NCBI RefSeq assembly: GCF_029960665.1
Contig: NZ_JASBRB010000008.1
Location: 55,283 to 119,282 of the forward strand
Length of the DNA: 64,000 nucleotides
Origin: Pseudarthrobacter sp. AL07
GTDB lineage: Bacteria; Actinomycetota; Actinomycetes; Actinomycetales; Micrococcaceae
Direction of reading: 5' to 3'
The translations under genes and the position numbers were made by a program. Positions 1-11,118 of this stretch are shown here, piece after piece. Below the pieces are notes generated by a model, which worked only from the letters and a program-made list of their open reading frames with translations, made no database searches and was not told the DNA's origin. Within the stretch, counting starts at the first letter, position 1, and every line of letters begins with the position of its first letter.

Positions 1-249
1 CGGTCCCCACTGCGCCAGCACGGTGGTGCCCTCAGGAAAAAACAGTCCGTGCAGGGCCAGCAGCGACAGCACCAGCGGAACCAGAATGACCGCCGCGGCC
101 GGCAACATCCGGCGCGCCGCTCCCTGCGCGAAAGATAAACCCACGGCCGCCGCGATCACGGTGAGGGACACCGGCCAGCTGGCAGCCGCCGTCGTTATCA
201 CTGCCGTGCTGCCGGCAGCCGCCAGCGACGTCAGGGGGTGAAGGCGCAT
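1..249 (-). CDS. ECF transporter transmembrane subunit (EcfT/CbiQ type), N-terminal part only
   Basis: This minus-strand gene runs off the left edge of the window; 83 residues are visible from an ATG at 249. It starts MRLHPLTSLAAAG, followed by two hydrophobic stretches (about residues 8-38 and 50-70). A basic 'hPlT' start followed by hydrophobic helices is typical of the T subunit of energy-coupling-factor importers, which links the substrate-binding S subunit to the ATPases. The start lies 10 bases after the stop of the preceding S-component gene, so the two are almost certainly co-transcribed; the ATPase genes would be expected outside the window. The family call rests on a short fragment plus its neighbour. 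Confidence 0.7.
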   Translation of the reverse strand, partial: MRLHPLTSLAAAGSTAVITTAAASWPVSLTVIAAAVGLSFAQGAARRMLPAAAVILVPLVLSLLALHGLFFPEGTTVLAQWGP

Positions 250-259
250 CAGGGGTGCG

Positions 260-1108
260 TCAGGCGTCCTGGCCGGTTGAGTGGCCGGTGGGCTGGTTGC
301 CGGGGTGGTTGGAGGCTGTGCCGGCCAGCACGCGGTACTGCCGGACAAAAGGGAATTGCAGGCGCGTGCGGCGAGGGAGGGCGTAGACCAGGACGGCGAC
401 GAGGGTAAAGACGATGGCCTTGTCCATGGGGTCCGAGATCAGGGCCTGCTTGGTGATGGCGGCGAGCAGGCTGTCCCCCATGGAGCGGAAGGCGCTGACA
501 ATGGCGCCGGTGGCGAGGCCGGAGGTGCCGCCGAAGACGAAAGCGGCAACGGGAGCGGAGACCACACCGCCGACAATACCGGTCAGGAAACCCGCCACCG
601 GGGCCAGATAGAAACGCCGGAACAGGCCATAGCGCGCGGCGAGGCCGGCCAGGCAGCCGATCAGGGCCGCACCGGCGGCGAAGGGCAGGACGGTCGGGTT
701 GAAAAAGGACCAGATAATGCTGCTGAGTGCACCCGTAGCGGCCCCGGCGGCGGGTCCGGCGAGAACGGCGATCAGGACGGTGCCTATGGCGTCGAGGTAG
801 AACGGCACCAACGTGCTGCCGACAAATTGTCCCAGGACAATGTTCAGCACCAGGGCCACCGGAATCAGCACCAGAGTGGAAACCGGCAGCGTGGGCAGCA
901 CGCCGATGATCAGGAGCACGGCTCCCACGAGGAAGCCGGACAGTGCGATCAGGGCCGAGGCGCTGCCCGGGCCGCCGGTGATGTCCGCGGGCTGGTTCAG
1001 GACCAGGTAGATGTACGTGCCGGCGATGGCTACCGCTCCGAGGACTTCCAGCAGTCGGCGGTTGCGGGCGGTGGCCGGCGTTTGCGGCGGCAGCGTGAGC
1101 GATGACAT
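260..1108 (-). CDS. ECF transporter S component (substrate-binding membrane subunit)
   Basis: This 282-residue protein is almost entirely hydrophobic, with about six or seven membrane spans (roughly residues 19-36, 47-70, 75-97, 105-135, 140-160, 168-190, 228-245) separated by short Gly/Ala/Pro-rich turns. This is the shape of the S component of an energy-coupling-factor importer, which binds a vitamin or nucleoside-like substrate. The adjoining downstream gene encodes a T subunit, which supports the call. The start is ATG with AGAAGGA seven bases upstream. It is longer than the usual S component of about 190 residues, with an extra charged C-terminal tail. The substrate cannot be read from the sequence; a nucleoside hydrolase 1.7 kb away makes a nucleoside one possibility, but that is inference. 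Confidence 0.75.
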   Translation of the reverse strand: MSSLTLPPQTPATARNRRLLEVLGAVAIAGTYIYLVLNQPADITGGPGSASALIALSGFLVGAVLLIIGVLPTLPVSTLVLIPVALVLNIVLGQFVGSTLVPFYLDAIGTVLIAVLAGPAAGAATGALSSIIWSFFNPTVLPFAAGAALIGCLAGLAARYGLFRRFYLAPVAGFLTGIVGGVVSAPVAAFVFGGTSGLATGAIVSAFRSMGDSLLAAITKQALISDPMDKAIVFTLVAVLVYALPRRTRLQFPFVRQYRVLAGTASNHPGNQPTGHSTGQDA

Positions 1109-1419
1109 GGCGTTCCTTCTGGGGGTGCAGGCTGTGGCGCCCGGATGCCCGGGCGGTGCGGAACGCTGCCTATGTCACCTCGGCGGCAACCGGGGGCGTC
1201 TGCGCCGGCCCGGGTCCGGCATCAGTCTACCGTCCGTCTCCCGTAGCCTCTTCCCGACGGGTGGTGTCGTGTTCATCGTTGTGGCGTGCTTCCTTGAGGT
1301 GGTGTTCCAGCTACTCCTCCGCTGCCCGCCGCCGCAGCACCCGCGCCGTAACCCGGCCGTACGATGGGGAGTGGGCTCGCAAGCCGCTGCCCGCCCTGCT
1401 GTCCTTCCGAAAGGCACAA
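1109..1419. other. Divergent intergenic region between the ECF S component and mtr
   Basis: This 311-base stretch has no convincing gene. It must hold the promoters for the leftward ECF operon and the rightward mtr gene. A small hairpin (CGCCCGG/CCGGGCG, about 1138-1155) lies in the leader of the ECF mRNA, about 30 bases before its start codon. I looked for TPP, cobalamin, preQ1 and purine riboswitch cores in the leader and recognised none. Confidence 0.5.
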
Positions 1420-2844
1420 ATGCCCCACTACGACCTGGCCATCATCGGATCCGGATCCGGCAATTCGCTGATCACCCCGTTCTGGGACGACAGGAAGGTG
1501 GCCATGATCGACGGCGGCGTGTTCGGCGGCACGTGCCTGAACGTCGGCTGCATCCCCACGAAGATGTTTGTCTACCCGGCGTCCTTGGCCGCCGCGCCCA
1601 GGGACGCCGCCCGGCTGGGGGTGGACCTGACCCTGGACAAGGTGCGCTGGAATGAGGTGCGGGACAGGATCTTTGGCCGGATAGACGCGATTTCCGAGGC
1701 CGGCCGGCGGTACCGGGCCGATGAACTGGCCCACGTGGACCTGTACCAGGAGCACGTCCGGTTCACCGGTCCCCGGACGCTCAGCACTGATTCCGGCGTG
1801 GAGCTCACTGCGGACCGGGTGGTGGTGGCCGCGGGTTCCCGGGCCGTGTTCCCCGACGTGCCCGGGATCGGCCTGCCGCAGGTGCACACCTCGGACACTG
1901 TGATGCGCATCGATGGTCCGCCCGAACGGGTGGTCGTAGTTGGCGGCGGGTACATCGCCGCCGAGTTCGCTGCCGTGTTTCACGGTTTCGGGGCCGAGGT
2001 GACCCAGGTGAACCGTTCGCAGCGGCTGTTGCGCGGGAACGACGCCGAGATCGCCGGACGCTTCGCCGCGGCCGCGGCCGGCCGCTGGAAGCTCAAGCTT
2101 GGCTACTCGCTCCAGGCGGTGGAGGACAACGGCGACGGCAGCGTCACCGTATTTTTTGCGGACAACGACGGCCAACGGCTGCGGGTCGCAGCGGACATCG
2201 TCCTGATGGCCACCGGGCGGGTGCCGAACACGGACCGGCTGGGTGTGGACGCCGCCGGCTTTGACACGGATGAGGACCATACGCTGTCCGTGGACGCGAA
2301 CCTTAGGGTCCTCGCCGGCGGCACGCCCGTTGCCGGCGTTTATGCCTTGGGCGACATCGCCAACAGCTACCAGCTCAAGCACGTCGCCAACCGGGAGGCC
2401 CGGGTAGTGGCGCACAACCTGGAACACCCGGACCGGCTCCGGACCATCGACTACACCGCGGTGCCGTTTGCCGTGTTTAGCAATCCGCAGGTGGCCTCCG
2501 TGGGCCTGACCGAGGCTGATGCCCGGGAGCAGGCCGCAGCAGGGTCGGACATTGTCACCGCAGTCCAGGATTACGGCTCCACCGCGTACGGCTGGGCCAT
2601 GGAGGACGAAGAAGGTGTGGTCAAGCTGGTGGCGGAACGTTCCACCGGCCGGCTGCTCGGCGCTCACATCATGGGTCACGAGGCCTCGCTCCTGATCCAG
2701 CCGCTGGTCCAGGCGATGGCCACTGACGTATCTGTCCACCAGCTCGCACGGGGCCCGTACTGGATCCACCCGGCCCTGACGGAAGTGGTGGAGAACGCCC
2801 TGCTCGCCTTGGACGTTGAGGTGCCCGAAGACGCGCCATTGTAG
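1420..2844 (+). CDS. mtr: Mycothione reductase
   Basis: This 474-residue flavoprotein of the pyridine nucleotide disulfide oxidoreductase family reduces mycothiol disulfide with NADPH, keeping the main actinobacterial thiol reduced in the cytosol. Visible features are the FAD dinucleotide motif GSGSGNS (residues 10-16), the redox pair in GGTCLNVGC (Cys39 and Cys44), the NADPH-binding motif VVGGGYIAAEFAA near residue 170, the second FAD motif GVYALGDIANSYQLKH, and the C-terminal His450/Glu455 in HPALTE. An upstream in-frame ATG exists at 1102, but ATG 1420 has GAAAGG just before it and matches the family N-terminus. It stands alone on the plus strand and ends 9 bases from the oppositely oriented nucleoside hydrolase. 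Presence of this enzyme marks the host as mycothiol-using. Confidence 0.95.
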   Translation: MPHYDLAIIGSGSGNSLITPFWDDRKVAMIDGGVFGGTCLNVGCIPTKMFVYPASLAAAPRDAARLGVDLTLDKVRWNEVRDRIFGRIDAISEAGRRYRADELAHVDLYQEHVRFTGPRTLSTDSGVELTADRVVVAAGSRAVFPDVPGIGLPQVHTSDTVMRIDGPPERVVVVGGGYIAAEFAAVFHGFGAEVTQVNRSQRLLRGNDAEIAGRFAAAAAGRWKLKLGYSLQAVEDNGDGSVTVFFADNDGQRLRVAADIVLMATGRVPNTDRLGVDAAGFDTDEDHTLSVDANLRVLAGGTPVAGVYALGDIANSYQLKHVANREARVVAHNLEHPDRLRTIDYTAVPFAVFSNPQVASVGLTEADAREQAAAGSDIVTAVQDYGSTAYGWAMEDEEGVVKLVAERSTGRLLGAHIMGHEASLLIQPLVQAMATDVSVHQLARGPYWIHPALTEVVENALLALDVEVPEDAPL

Positions 2845-2853
2845 GGCTGGTCT

Positions 2854-3879
2854 TCAGCCGACCCTGCGGGCAAGGCGCCCCAGGGAACCCACCAGTTCGT
2901 CGAAAGCCTGCGCCGGGTTGTTGTCTGAGACGACCCGGGCATTGTGCGGCCGGTTCCACAGGTTCCGGTAGTCCGCCACCGTGGTCCCCATCAACATGGC
3001 CGACTCAACCTCCACGTCCACCGTGGCAGGCCGGGTGCTGTATTCCACGGTGCCGGCTGCCACGCCGGCGGCGAAATAGTCGTGGACGTGCGCCAGGTAG
3101 CCCTGGTCATAGTGACGGTGGAATTCGAAGTAGAAGCGCAGCGCATCGGACAGGTGCCGCACCAGCGAGTTCCCGGACGTGCTTCTGAGCCCTTCGGCCT
3201 GTTCCGGCAGCACAAGTTCCTCCACAGCGCAGCCTGCCGCCGCGGCCAGCCGCCGCACATGCTCCGGGCGCATCTCCATCCGCTCCGTGGTGTCCAGGGA
3301 GCAGACGATGGGCAGCCGGTCGGCCGGCAGGCCCCGGTAGGCGGCATAGACTTCCTTGGCAGCATGCGGATCAACGTGCGTGTTCCACTCTGCCGTGGGT
3401 GTGGTGTTCCCCTGGTGGTAGAAGCTTCCTCCCATGATCACCACGCGTCCCAGCAGCTCGGGCAGCCGGGGTTCACGCCGGATGGCGAGGGCGAAATTGG
3501 TCAGCGGCGCGGTGATCAGGGCTGTCAGCTCCCCAGGATGGGCACGGGCGGCCTCCACCCAGACGTCGGAGGCGTGCCGTGGAGACACCGTGCCCGCCGG
3601 TGGGGGCAGGACTGCGTATCCCAACCCCTGGGGGCCGTGGGTTTCCGGCGTTGTCACCAGCGGGATGCCCAGTGGGGTCAGGGCGCCGACGGCGACCTCC
3701 ACGTTGGGCCTGCCGCACAGCTCCAGCAGCGCGATGGTGTTGCTTGCCACCTGGTGGGCATCCACGTTTCCCGGGGACGCCGTCACAGCCACGAACTCCA
3801 CCTCCGGCAAGGACGCCAGATAGGCCAGCGCCAGGGCGTCGTCGATCCCGGTATCCACGTCCAGCAGCAGCCTGGTCAT
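2854..3879 (-). CDS. Nucleoside hydrolase (inosine-uridine preferring family)
   Basis: This 341-residue enzyme is expected to hydrolyse the N-glycosidic bond of ribonucleosides for salvage. The Ca2+-binding signature DVDTGIDDA is at residues 7-15. The second conserved block, VIMGGSFYHQGN followed by EWNTHVDPHAA, is near the middle and matches the IUNH family pattern of EFN(I)xxDPEAA. The longer frame to 3984 is not used: ATG 3879 gives the family N-terminus MTRLLLDVDTG. It starts 13 bases after the stop of the aldo/keto reductase, at the end of the dxs run. The base preference cannot be told from sequence. Confidence 0.92.
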   Translation of the reverse strand: MTRLLLDVDTGIDDALALAYLASLPEVEFVAVTASPGNVDAHQVASNTIALLELCGRPNVEVAVGALTPLGIPLVTTPETHGPQGLGYAVLPPPAGTVSPRHASDVWVEAARAHPGELTALITAPLTNFALAIRREPRLPELLGRVVIMGGSFYHQGNTTPTAEWNTHVDPHAAKEVYAAYRGLPADRLPIVCSLDTTERMEMRPEHVRRLAAAAGCAVEELVLPEQAEGLRSTSGNSLVRHLSDALRFYFEFHRHYDQGYLAHVHDYFAAGVAAGTVEYSTRPATVDVEVESAMLMGTTVADYRNLWNRPHNARVVSDNNPAQAFDELVGSLGRLARRVG

Positions 3880-3892
3880 CGGCGGGGCTTCC

Positions 3893-4870
3893 TTAAAAGA
3901 GAGCGACTTGGGGGACCTTCGGGAAGATCGCATCCAGTTCCGCGAGCTCCGCCCGTGACGGCACCCAGGCGACAGCGGCCGCATTTTCGCGGATCTGCTC
4001 CGGCCTGGTGGCTCCGGCGATCACGCTGCTGACGGCCGGCTGGGCCGCGAGCCAGGAGAAGGCCACCTGGATCTCGGTCAGGTCGCGTTCTGCGGCGAAG
4101 GAGCTGAAGCGCTGGAGCTGGTCCCAGTCGGCGTCGTGCACCATGTTGGTGCGTGTATGGCTCAACCTCGAGCCGGCGGGAGCCGTGCCCGGCGAGTATT
4201 TGCCCGTCAACAGGCCGTTGGCCAGCGGGAAGTACGGCAGGACGCCCAGTCCGTAGGCTTCCGCCGCGGGCGTGACCTCCTGCTCGGCGCGCCGGTCCAG
4301 GAGGTTGTAGTGGTTCTGGGTGGAGATGAACCGCGTGCCGCCGGCGGCCCGCGCCACAAATTCGGCTTCGGCAATCTGCCAGCCGGCGCGGTTGGAGTGT
4401 CCGATGTAGCGGACCTTGCCACCGGTGACCAGGTCATCGAGGGCACTCAGCGTCTCATCAATCGGAGTCAGGGGGTCCGGGGTGTGGAACTGGTAGAGGT
4501 CGATCCAGTCCGTGCCCAGCCGCCGCAGCGAGGCCTCCACGGCACGGACAATGTAGCGACGGGACCCACGGGCCCCAAAGTCGTTGCCATTGGCACCCCG
4601 GACGTTCATGCCGAACTTGGTGGCTACCAGCACGTCATCCCGCCTGCCGGCCAGGGCCTTGCCCAGCATCGTCTCGCTGAGTCCGGGCTCGCGCCCGTAG
4701 TTGTCGGCGACGTCGAAAAGCGTCACGCCGGCATCCAGTGCAGCATGGACGACGGCGTCAGTGCCCGCCTGCGATTCTGTCACCGTGTTGGCGCGGCCCA
4801 GGTTGTTGCACCCCAGCCCCACCACGGAGACGGTCAGCCCGGAGTTTCCCACGCGTCGGTAGTCAGGCAT
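3893..4870 (-). CDS. Aldo/keto reductase
   Basis: This 325-residue NADPH-dependent oxidoreductase has the (beta/alpha)8 aldo/keto reductase fold. The N-terminus has the family motif VVGLGCNNLGR. The catalytic tetrad is visible as Asp53 and Tyr58 in FDVADNYG, Lys85 in VATKFG, and His in LYQFHTPDP. The cofactor-end motif GHSNRAGWQ, then STQNHYNLLDR and LPYFPLANGLLTGKY, are typical of the YghZ/AKR11-13-like group. GAGGAG lies 6 bases before the ATG. It is 11 bases downstream of the unknown 186-residue gene and 13 bases upstream of the nucleoside hydrolase, so the three are likely co-transcribed. The physiological substrate is unknown. Confidence 0.92.
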   Translation of the reverse strand: MPDYRRVGNSGLTVSVVGLGCNNLGRANTVTESQAGTDAVVHAALDAGVTLFDVADNYGREPGLSETMLGKALAGRRDDVLVATKFGMNVRGANGNDFGARGSRRYIVRAVEASLRRLGTDWIDLYQFHTPDPLTPIDETLSALDDLVTGGKVRYIGHSNRAGWQIAEAEFVARAAGGTRFISTQNHYNLLDRRAEQEVTPAAEAYGLGVLPYFPLANGLLTGKYSPGTAPAGSRLSHTRTNMVHDADWDQLQRFSSFAAERDLTEIQVAFSWLAAQPAVSSVIAGATRPEQIRENAAAVAWVPSRAELAELDAIFPKVPQVALF

Positions 4871-4881
4871 GTTTTTCTCCT

Positions 4882-5442
4882 CTAGAGGCTGAAGGTGTTG
4901 GCAGGCTTCGCAGAGTGCTTGAGTTTGAAGTTGTCCGGTTCGCCGTAGGAGGCTGCCCCGATGCTCAGCTTGGTGAAGTCGAGGTCTTCGCCACGGCTGC
5001 AGACCTTGATGGCGCTGACGGCCTTGTTCACGTCGGGGCAGAGGCAGAAGATGTTCAGTTTGTAGTCGCTGAACTCAGAGCGTTCCACGGTTCCCAGGCC
5101 ACGCCAGGCCAGGTGGCTGATGAGCGCGTCCTTCGCCTTTTCCTCAAGATAGCGGTCACGGTCGGTGCCCTCCTTGGTTTTCAGGGCGAACTGCGCCACC
5201 ACCCAGAACTGCTCCTCGTCGGGGATTTCTGCGAAGCCGTCCTCCTCGCACTGCACGGCAAAGGCATCCATAAGGCCCTCCACCGCAGCGGCGTCAGCCA
5301 CCTCGGTCTCTTCGGTTTTGCTCTGGTGGCCCACCACGCCGTAGTTCATCACAAACTGGCTGTAGTCCTCGTCGAACCAGCCTTCACGGAAGTGCAGTAT
5401 TCCTTCGTCGTCCCGTTTGTAGACCCTGATGATTCCGCTCAT
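4882..5442 (-). CDS. Unknown 186-residue cytosolic protein in the dxs operon
   Basis: I do not recognise this family. It is an acidic soluble protein starting [14 protein letters not shown], with no signal peptide or membrane span. It has many aromatic and acidic residues (for example FREGWFDEDYSQFV) and three cysteines in the C-terminal third, two in FCLCPD. The start used here (5442) has GAAAGGA five bases upstream and overlaps the stop of the preceding DUF402 gene by ATGA, arguing for translational coupling; a further in-frame ATG at 5463 would lie inside DUF402. The N-terminal 60 residues faintly resemble WGR-like domains (a short beta-rich start with GWF and Y-G-V), but I do not claim this. 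Confidence 0.8.
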   Translation of the reverse strand: MSGIIRVYKRDDEGILHFREGWFDEDYSQFVMNYGVVGHQSKTEETEVADAAAVEGLMDAFAVQCEEDGFAEIPDEEQFWVVAQFALKTKEGTDRDRYLEEKAKDALISHLAWRGLGTVERSEFSDYKLNIFCLCPDVNKAVSAIKVCSRGEDLDFTKLSIGAASYGEPDNFKLKHSAKPANTFSL

Positions 5443-6056
5443 GACCGTCCTTTCGTGAACCATTCAACGTCTGTTCCGTCGAACGGTGCGTGCTCTGCCT
5501 TGACGGCCTGATAAAGCTCATCCGCGGCGGCCTGGATGTCATCCACCAGCCGGTCCGGGTAATTCATGGCAATACGGTGCTCGGCGAACTCGTCCTGGTC
5601 ATCGATAAAGACGCCCCGGCCGGCCATGCGGATCACGTCCAGGTCCATGTCGATCACGTGGAACTCGGTGACCGCGGCCCGGATGTCCGTCCACTCGTGG
5701 GCGACGGCGAGGTCAACGTAGACCCTGACTCCACTGGGATGGGCGTCGTCATAGAACGTGGCAACCCAGTCTCCGGACCGCGGTACCAGGAGCACGGCGT
5801 CGGACGCGGTGTAGAAGGCAGCACCCGGGCGCGAACAGAATTCGTTGGTTCCCTGGAAGATCCACCAGCCGTGCCGGTCTTCGCCGAGGTAGCGCCCCGG
5901 GACCACCCAGTGGGCTTTTCCGTTCCATTTCCGGTTCCGGGCCACCACCAGCTGGCCCGGCTGCAGTCCCGCAGGAACGCGGGTGGTGCTGGTGTGCCTC
6001 GCCGAACGTGAATCCCCGACGGCGGCCGGATACTTCAGTGCGTCTTCTTCCCTCAC
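5439..6056 (-). CDS. DUF402 domain protein
   Basis: This 205-residue protein has the DUF402 beta-barrel layout: a [20 protein letters not shown] block, then [17 protein letters not shown], then the acidic core [12 protein letters not shown] followed by DQDEF. DUF402 proteins include RNA-associated regulators and nucleoside phosphatases that use acidic metal-binding residues such as those seen in DMDLD. The gene starts with GTG overlapping the dxs stop (GTGA) and ends overlapping the next start (ATGA), so translation of the three is probably coupled. Alternative downstream starts are possible because the first 25 residues are poorly conserved in character. Confidence 0.85.
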   Translation of the reverse strand: MREEDALKYPAAVGDSRSARHTSTTRVPAGLQPGQLVVARNRKWNGKAHWVVPGRYLGEDRHGWWIFQGTNEFCSRPGAAFYTASDAVLLVPRSGDWVATFYDDAHPSGVRVYVDLAVAHEWTDIRAAVTEFHVIDMDLDVIRMAGRGVFIDDQDEFAEHRIAMNYPDRLVDDIQAAADELYQAVKAEHAPFDGTDVEWFTKGRS

Positions 6057-8026
6057 AGGATGGGCAGGCTGCCGGTGGTGGGGTGCTCCTGGCCCGGCAG
6101 TGGGCGAGCGAAGGGGACCTTTGTGCCCAAAACCTGGGCGACGACGTCGTGCGTGATCTGCTGGGCCGTCAGCCCGACGCGCTCCAGCACCTGGCTCCGC
6201 GTGCCGTGGTCCAGGAACTCCGCAGGGAGCCCAACCTCGTTCAGCGCGGTGTCAACGCCGGCTGCGCGCATTTCCTGGCGGATTCGAGATCCGACGCCGC
6301 CTGCCCTCACGCCGTCCTCGATGCATATGACCAGCCGGTGGTGGGAGGCCAGCGCGATGATGGAGCGGCGCACGGGCAGCACCCAGCGCGGGTCCACCAC
6401 GGTGGTGCTGATGCCTTGGGCACCAAGTCGGTTGGAAACGTCGAGGGCGAGCTCGGACATGGCTCCGACGCTGACGATCAGGACATCGTTTTCGGTGGAC
6501 CCGGCGGGGCGGCGGGCCAGCACGTCAACACCGTCGCCCAGCCGTTCGATGGCTTCCACTTCGGCGCCCACGGTGCCCTTGGAGAAGCGGACCACGGTGG
6601 GGGCGTCGTTGATGGCCACGGCCTCGCGCAGCTCTTCCCGCAACCGGGAGGCGTCGCGCGGCGCGGCGAGGTGGAGTCCGGGCACGATCTGGACCATGGC
6701 CATGTCCCACATGCCATGATGGCTGGCCCCGTCCGGGCCGGTGACACCGGCCCGGTCCAGGACGATGGTGACGCCGGCTTTGTGCAGGGCCACGTCCATC
6801 AGGAGTTGGTCAAAGGCGCGGTTCAGGAAGGTGGCATATATGGCCACCACGGGGTGGAGCCCGCCGAACGCCATGCCGGCGGCGGACGTCAGCGCATGCT
6901 GCTCGGCGATGCCGACGTCGATCACCCGGTCCGGATGCTTGGCCGCGAACTTGTGCAGGCCCACGGGAATGAGCATGGCCCCGGTGATCCCCACAATGTC
7001 GGGGCGTTCATCGGCGATCTTCGCGATCTCGTCCGCAAAAACAGACGTCCAGGACTGTGCGCCGGAATGTCCCGTCGGTTCGCCAGTTTCCGGATCGATA
7101 ATACCGACGGCGTGGAACTGGTCCGCTTCATGGGCCCGGGCAGGGGCGTAGCCGTGGCCTTTTTCGGTCATGGCGTGGACAATCACCGGGCCGGCGTAGT
7201 TCCTGGCCGTGGACAGGGCGTGCTCCATGGCCTGGAGGTTGTGGCCGTCAACCGGGCCGATGTACTTCATGCCGAGGTCTTCGAACATGCCCTGCGGCGC
7301 CCACCAGTCCTTGATGCCCTTCTTCATGGCGTGCAGGCTCTTGTACGTGAACTGGCCGACAGGGCCGCTGTTCTGGAGCTTCTTCTTCCACCAGTCCAGC
7401 GTGCCCTCATAGGCAGGGGCGGCGCGGAACGAATCGATGGTGGGGCGCAGTGAGGCGAGGTAGTCCGCGAAGCCGCCCACCGTGGGGGCATAGGAGCGGC
7501 CGTTGTCGTTGACGACGATGACCACGCGGCGGCGCTTGTCCGCGGCAATGTTGTTGATGGCTTCCCAGGCCATGCCGCCGGTCAGCGCCCCGTCTCCGAC
7601 GACGGCGACGGTGTAGCGGTCGCCTTCCCCGGTCAGCTGCCGTGCCCGGGAGATGCCGTCCGCCCAGGAGAGGGAGGAGGACGCGTGCGAGCTTTCCACA
7701 ATGTCGTGCTCGGACTCGGCGCGGGACGGGTAGCCGGACATGCCGCCCTGCTGGCGCAGGGTACTGAAGTCCTGGCGGCCGGTAAGGAGCTTGTGCACAT
7801 AGGACTGGTGGCCCGTGTCGAACACGATGCTGTCCCGGGGCGAATCGAAGATGCGGTGCACGGCAAGAGTCAGTTCCACAACGCCGAGGTTGGGGCCGAG
7901 GTGTCCACCTGTCTGGGAGACGTTGGTGATCAGGAAACTCCTGACCTCAGCGGCCAGCTGTTCGAGCTGCTCTTGAGTCAGCTGGTTCAGGTCCTGCGGA
8001 TTCCGGATGGTGTCCAAGATTCCCAA
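6053..8026 (-). CDS. dxs: 1-deoxy-D-xylulose-5-phosphate synthase
   Basis: This 657-residue thiamine-diphosphate enzyme joins pyruvate and glyceraldehyde-3-phosphate in the first step of the MEP isoprenoid pathway. The N-terminal domain shows GGHLGPNLG (His42), [11 protein letters not shown] (His73) and the ThDP motif [12 protein letters not shown] with downstream Asn residues. The pyrimidine-binding domain shows DVGIAEQHA with the catalytic Glu, and [15 protein letters not shown]. The start is an unusual TTG at 8026, chosen because AAGGAGGGG lies just upstream and the family N-terminus GILDTI follows; the frame extends to 8086 without another good site. The start of DUF402 overlaps its stop. 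A hairpin separates it from acnA upstream, so it probably has its own promoter in 8027-8090. Confidence 0.97.
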   Translation of the reverse strand: MGILDTIRNPQDLNQLTQEQLEQLAAEVRSFLITNVSQTGGHLGPNLGVVELTLAVHRIFDSPRDSIVFDTGHQSYVHKLLTGRQDFSTLRQQGGMSGYPSRAESEHDIVESSHASSSLSWADGISRARQLTGEGDRYTVAVVGDGALTGGMAWEAINNIAADKRRRVVIVVNDNGRSYAPTVGGFADYLASLRPTIDSFRAAPAYEGTLDWWKKKLQNSGPVGQFTYKSLHAMKKGIKDWWAPQGMFEDLGMKYIGPVDGHNLQAMEHALSTARNYAGPVIVHAMTEKGHGYAPARAHEADQFHAVGIIDPETGEPTGHSGAQSWTSVFADEIAKIADERPDIVGITGAMLIPVGLHKFAAKHPDRVIDVGIAEQHALTSAAGMAFGGLHPVVAIYATFLNRAFDQLLMDVALHKAGVTIVLDRAGVTGPDGASHHGMWDMAMVQIVPGLHLAAPRDASRLREELREAVAINDAPTVVRFSKGTVGAEVEAIERLGDGVDVLARRPAGSTENDVLIVSVGAMSELALDVSNRLGAQGISTTVVDPRWVLPVRRSIIALASHHRLVICIEDGVRAGGVGSRIRQEMRAAGVDTALNEVGLPAEFLDHGTRSQVLERVGLTAQQITHDVVAQVLGTKVPFARPLPGQEHPTTGSLPIL

Positions 8027-8090
8027 TGACCCCTCCTTCGGGTGGTAGACGTGCCTGTTAACTCTAACGCCTCGCGGAAAATGCAAAGCC

Positions 8091-8125
8091 GAAGCCCCGG
8101 CTGGTCGGTGACCGGCCGGGGCTTC
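8091..8125 (-). terminator. Terminator hairpin after acnA
   Basis: A 10-bp perfect stem, GAAGCCCCGG (8091-8100) with CCGGGGCTTC (8116-8125), closes a 15-base loop. It lies 31 bases after the acnA stop and before the dxs start. The T run on the minus strand is poor (GGCTTTGC). Confidence 0.65.
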
Positions 8126-8155
8126 GAAAGAGTACTGCGGGGGTTCAGATTCCGG

Positions 8156-10966
<2,811 letters not shown>

Positions 10967-11018
10967 CGCAGGACTCCTCTCGCAACAGTTTCATCTTTGT
11001 CGCGCGGTAGACCGCTTT

Positions 11019-11040
11019 CTAGTTAGGCAGGCCTAATTAG
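11019..11040. promoter_or_regulatory. 22-bp inverted repeat upstream of acnA
   Basis: CTAGTTAGGC-AG-GCCTAATTAG: two 10-base arms with one mismatch around a 2-base centre, 53 bases before the acnA start codon. The TTAGG...CCTAA arms recall DtxR/IdeR iron boxes, but the arm spacing does not fit the 19-bp consensus. Aconitase genes in related bacteria are controlled by AcnR and by iron regulators, so an operator role is plausible but unproven. Confidence 0.45.
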
Positions 11041-11118
11041 TGCTGGCCACAAAAACTGCAGGAGGTCAGCCGTGAATACGGGGCGCGACGTGGGATTACT
11101 ACCGCCATCCTAGTAGCA

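Noticed and set aside
1109..1240. Riboswitch in the ECF leader
   Set aside because: No conserved core of TPP, cobalamin, preQ1 or purine classes was recognised; only a short hairpin.
1102..1419. Longer mtr start at 1102
   Set aside because: The 106 extra residues do not resemble the family and would cross the divergent promoter region.
11019..11040. Calling the acnA repeat an IdeR/DtxR box
   Set aside because: Only about half of the 19-bp consensus positions match; kept as an unassigned inverted repeat.
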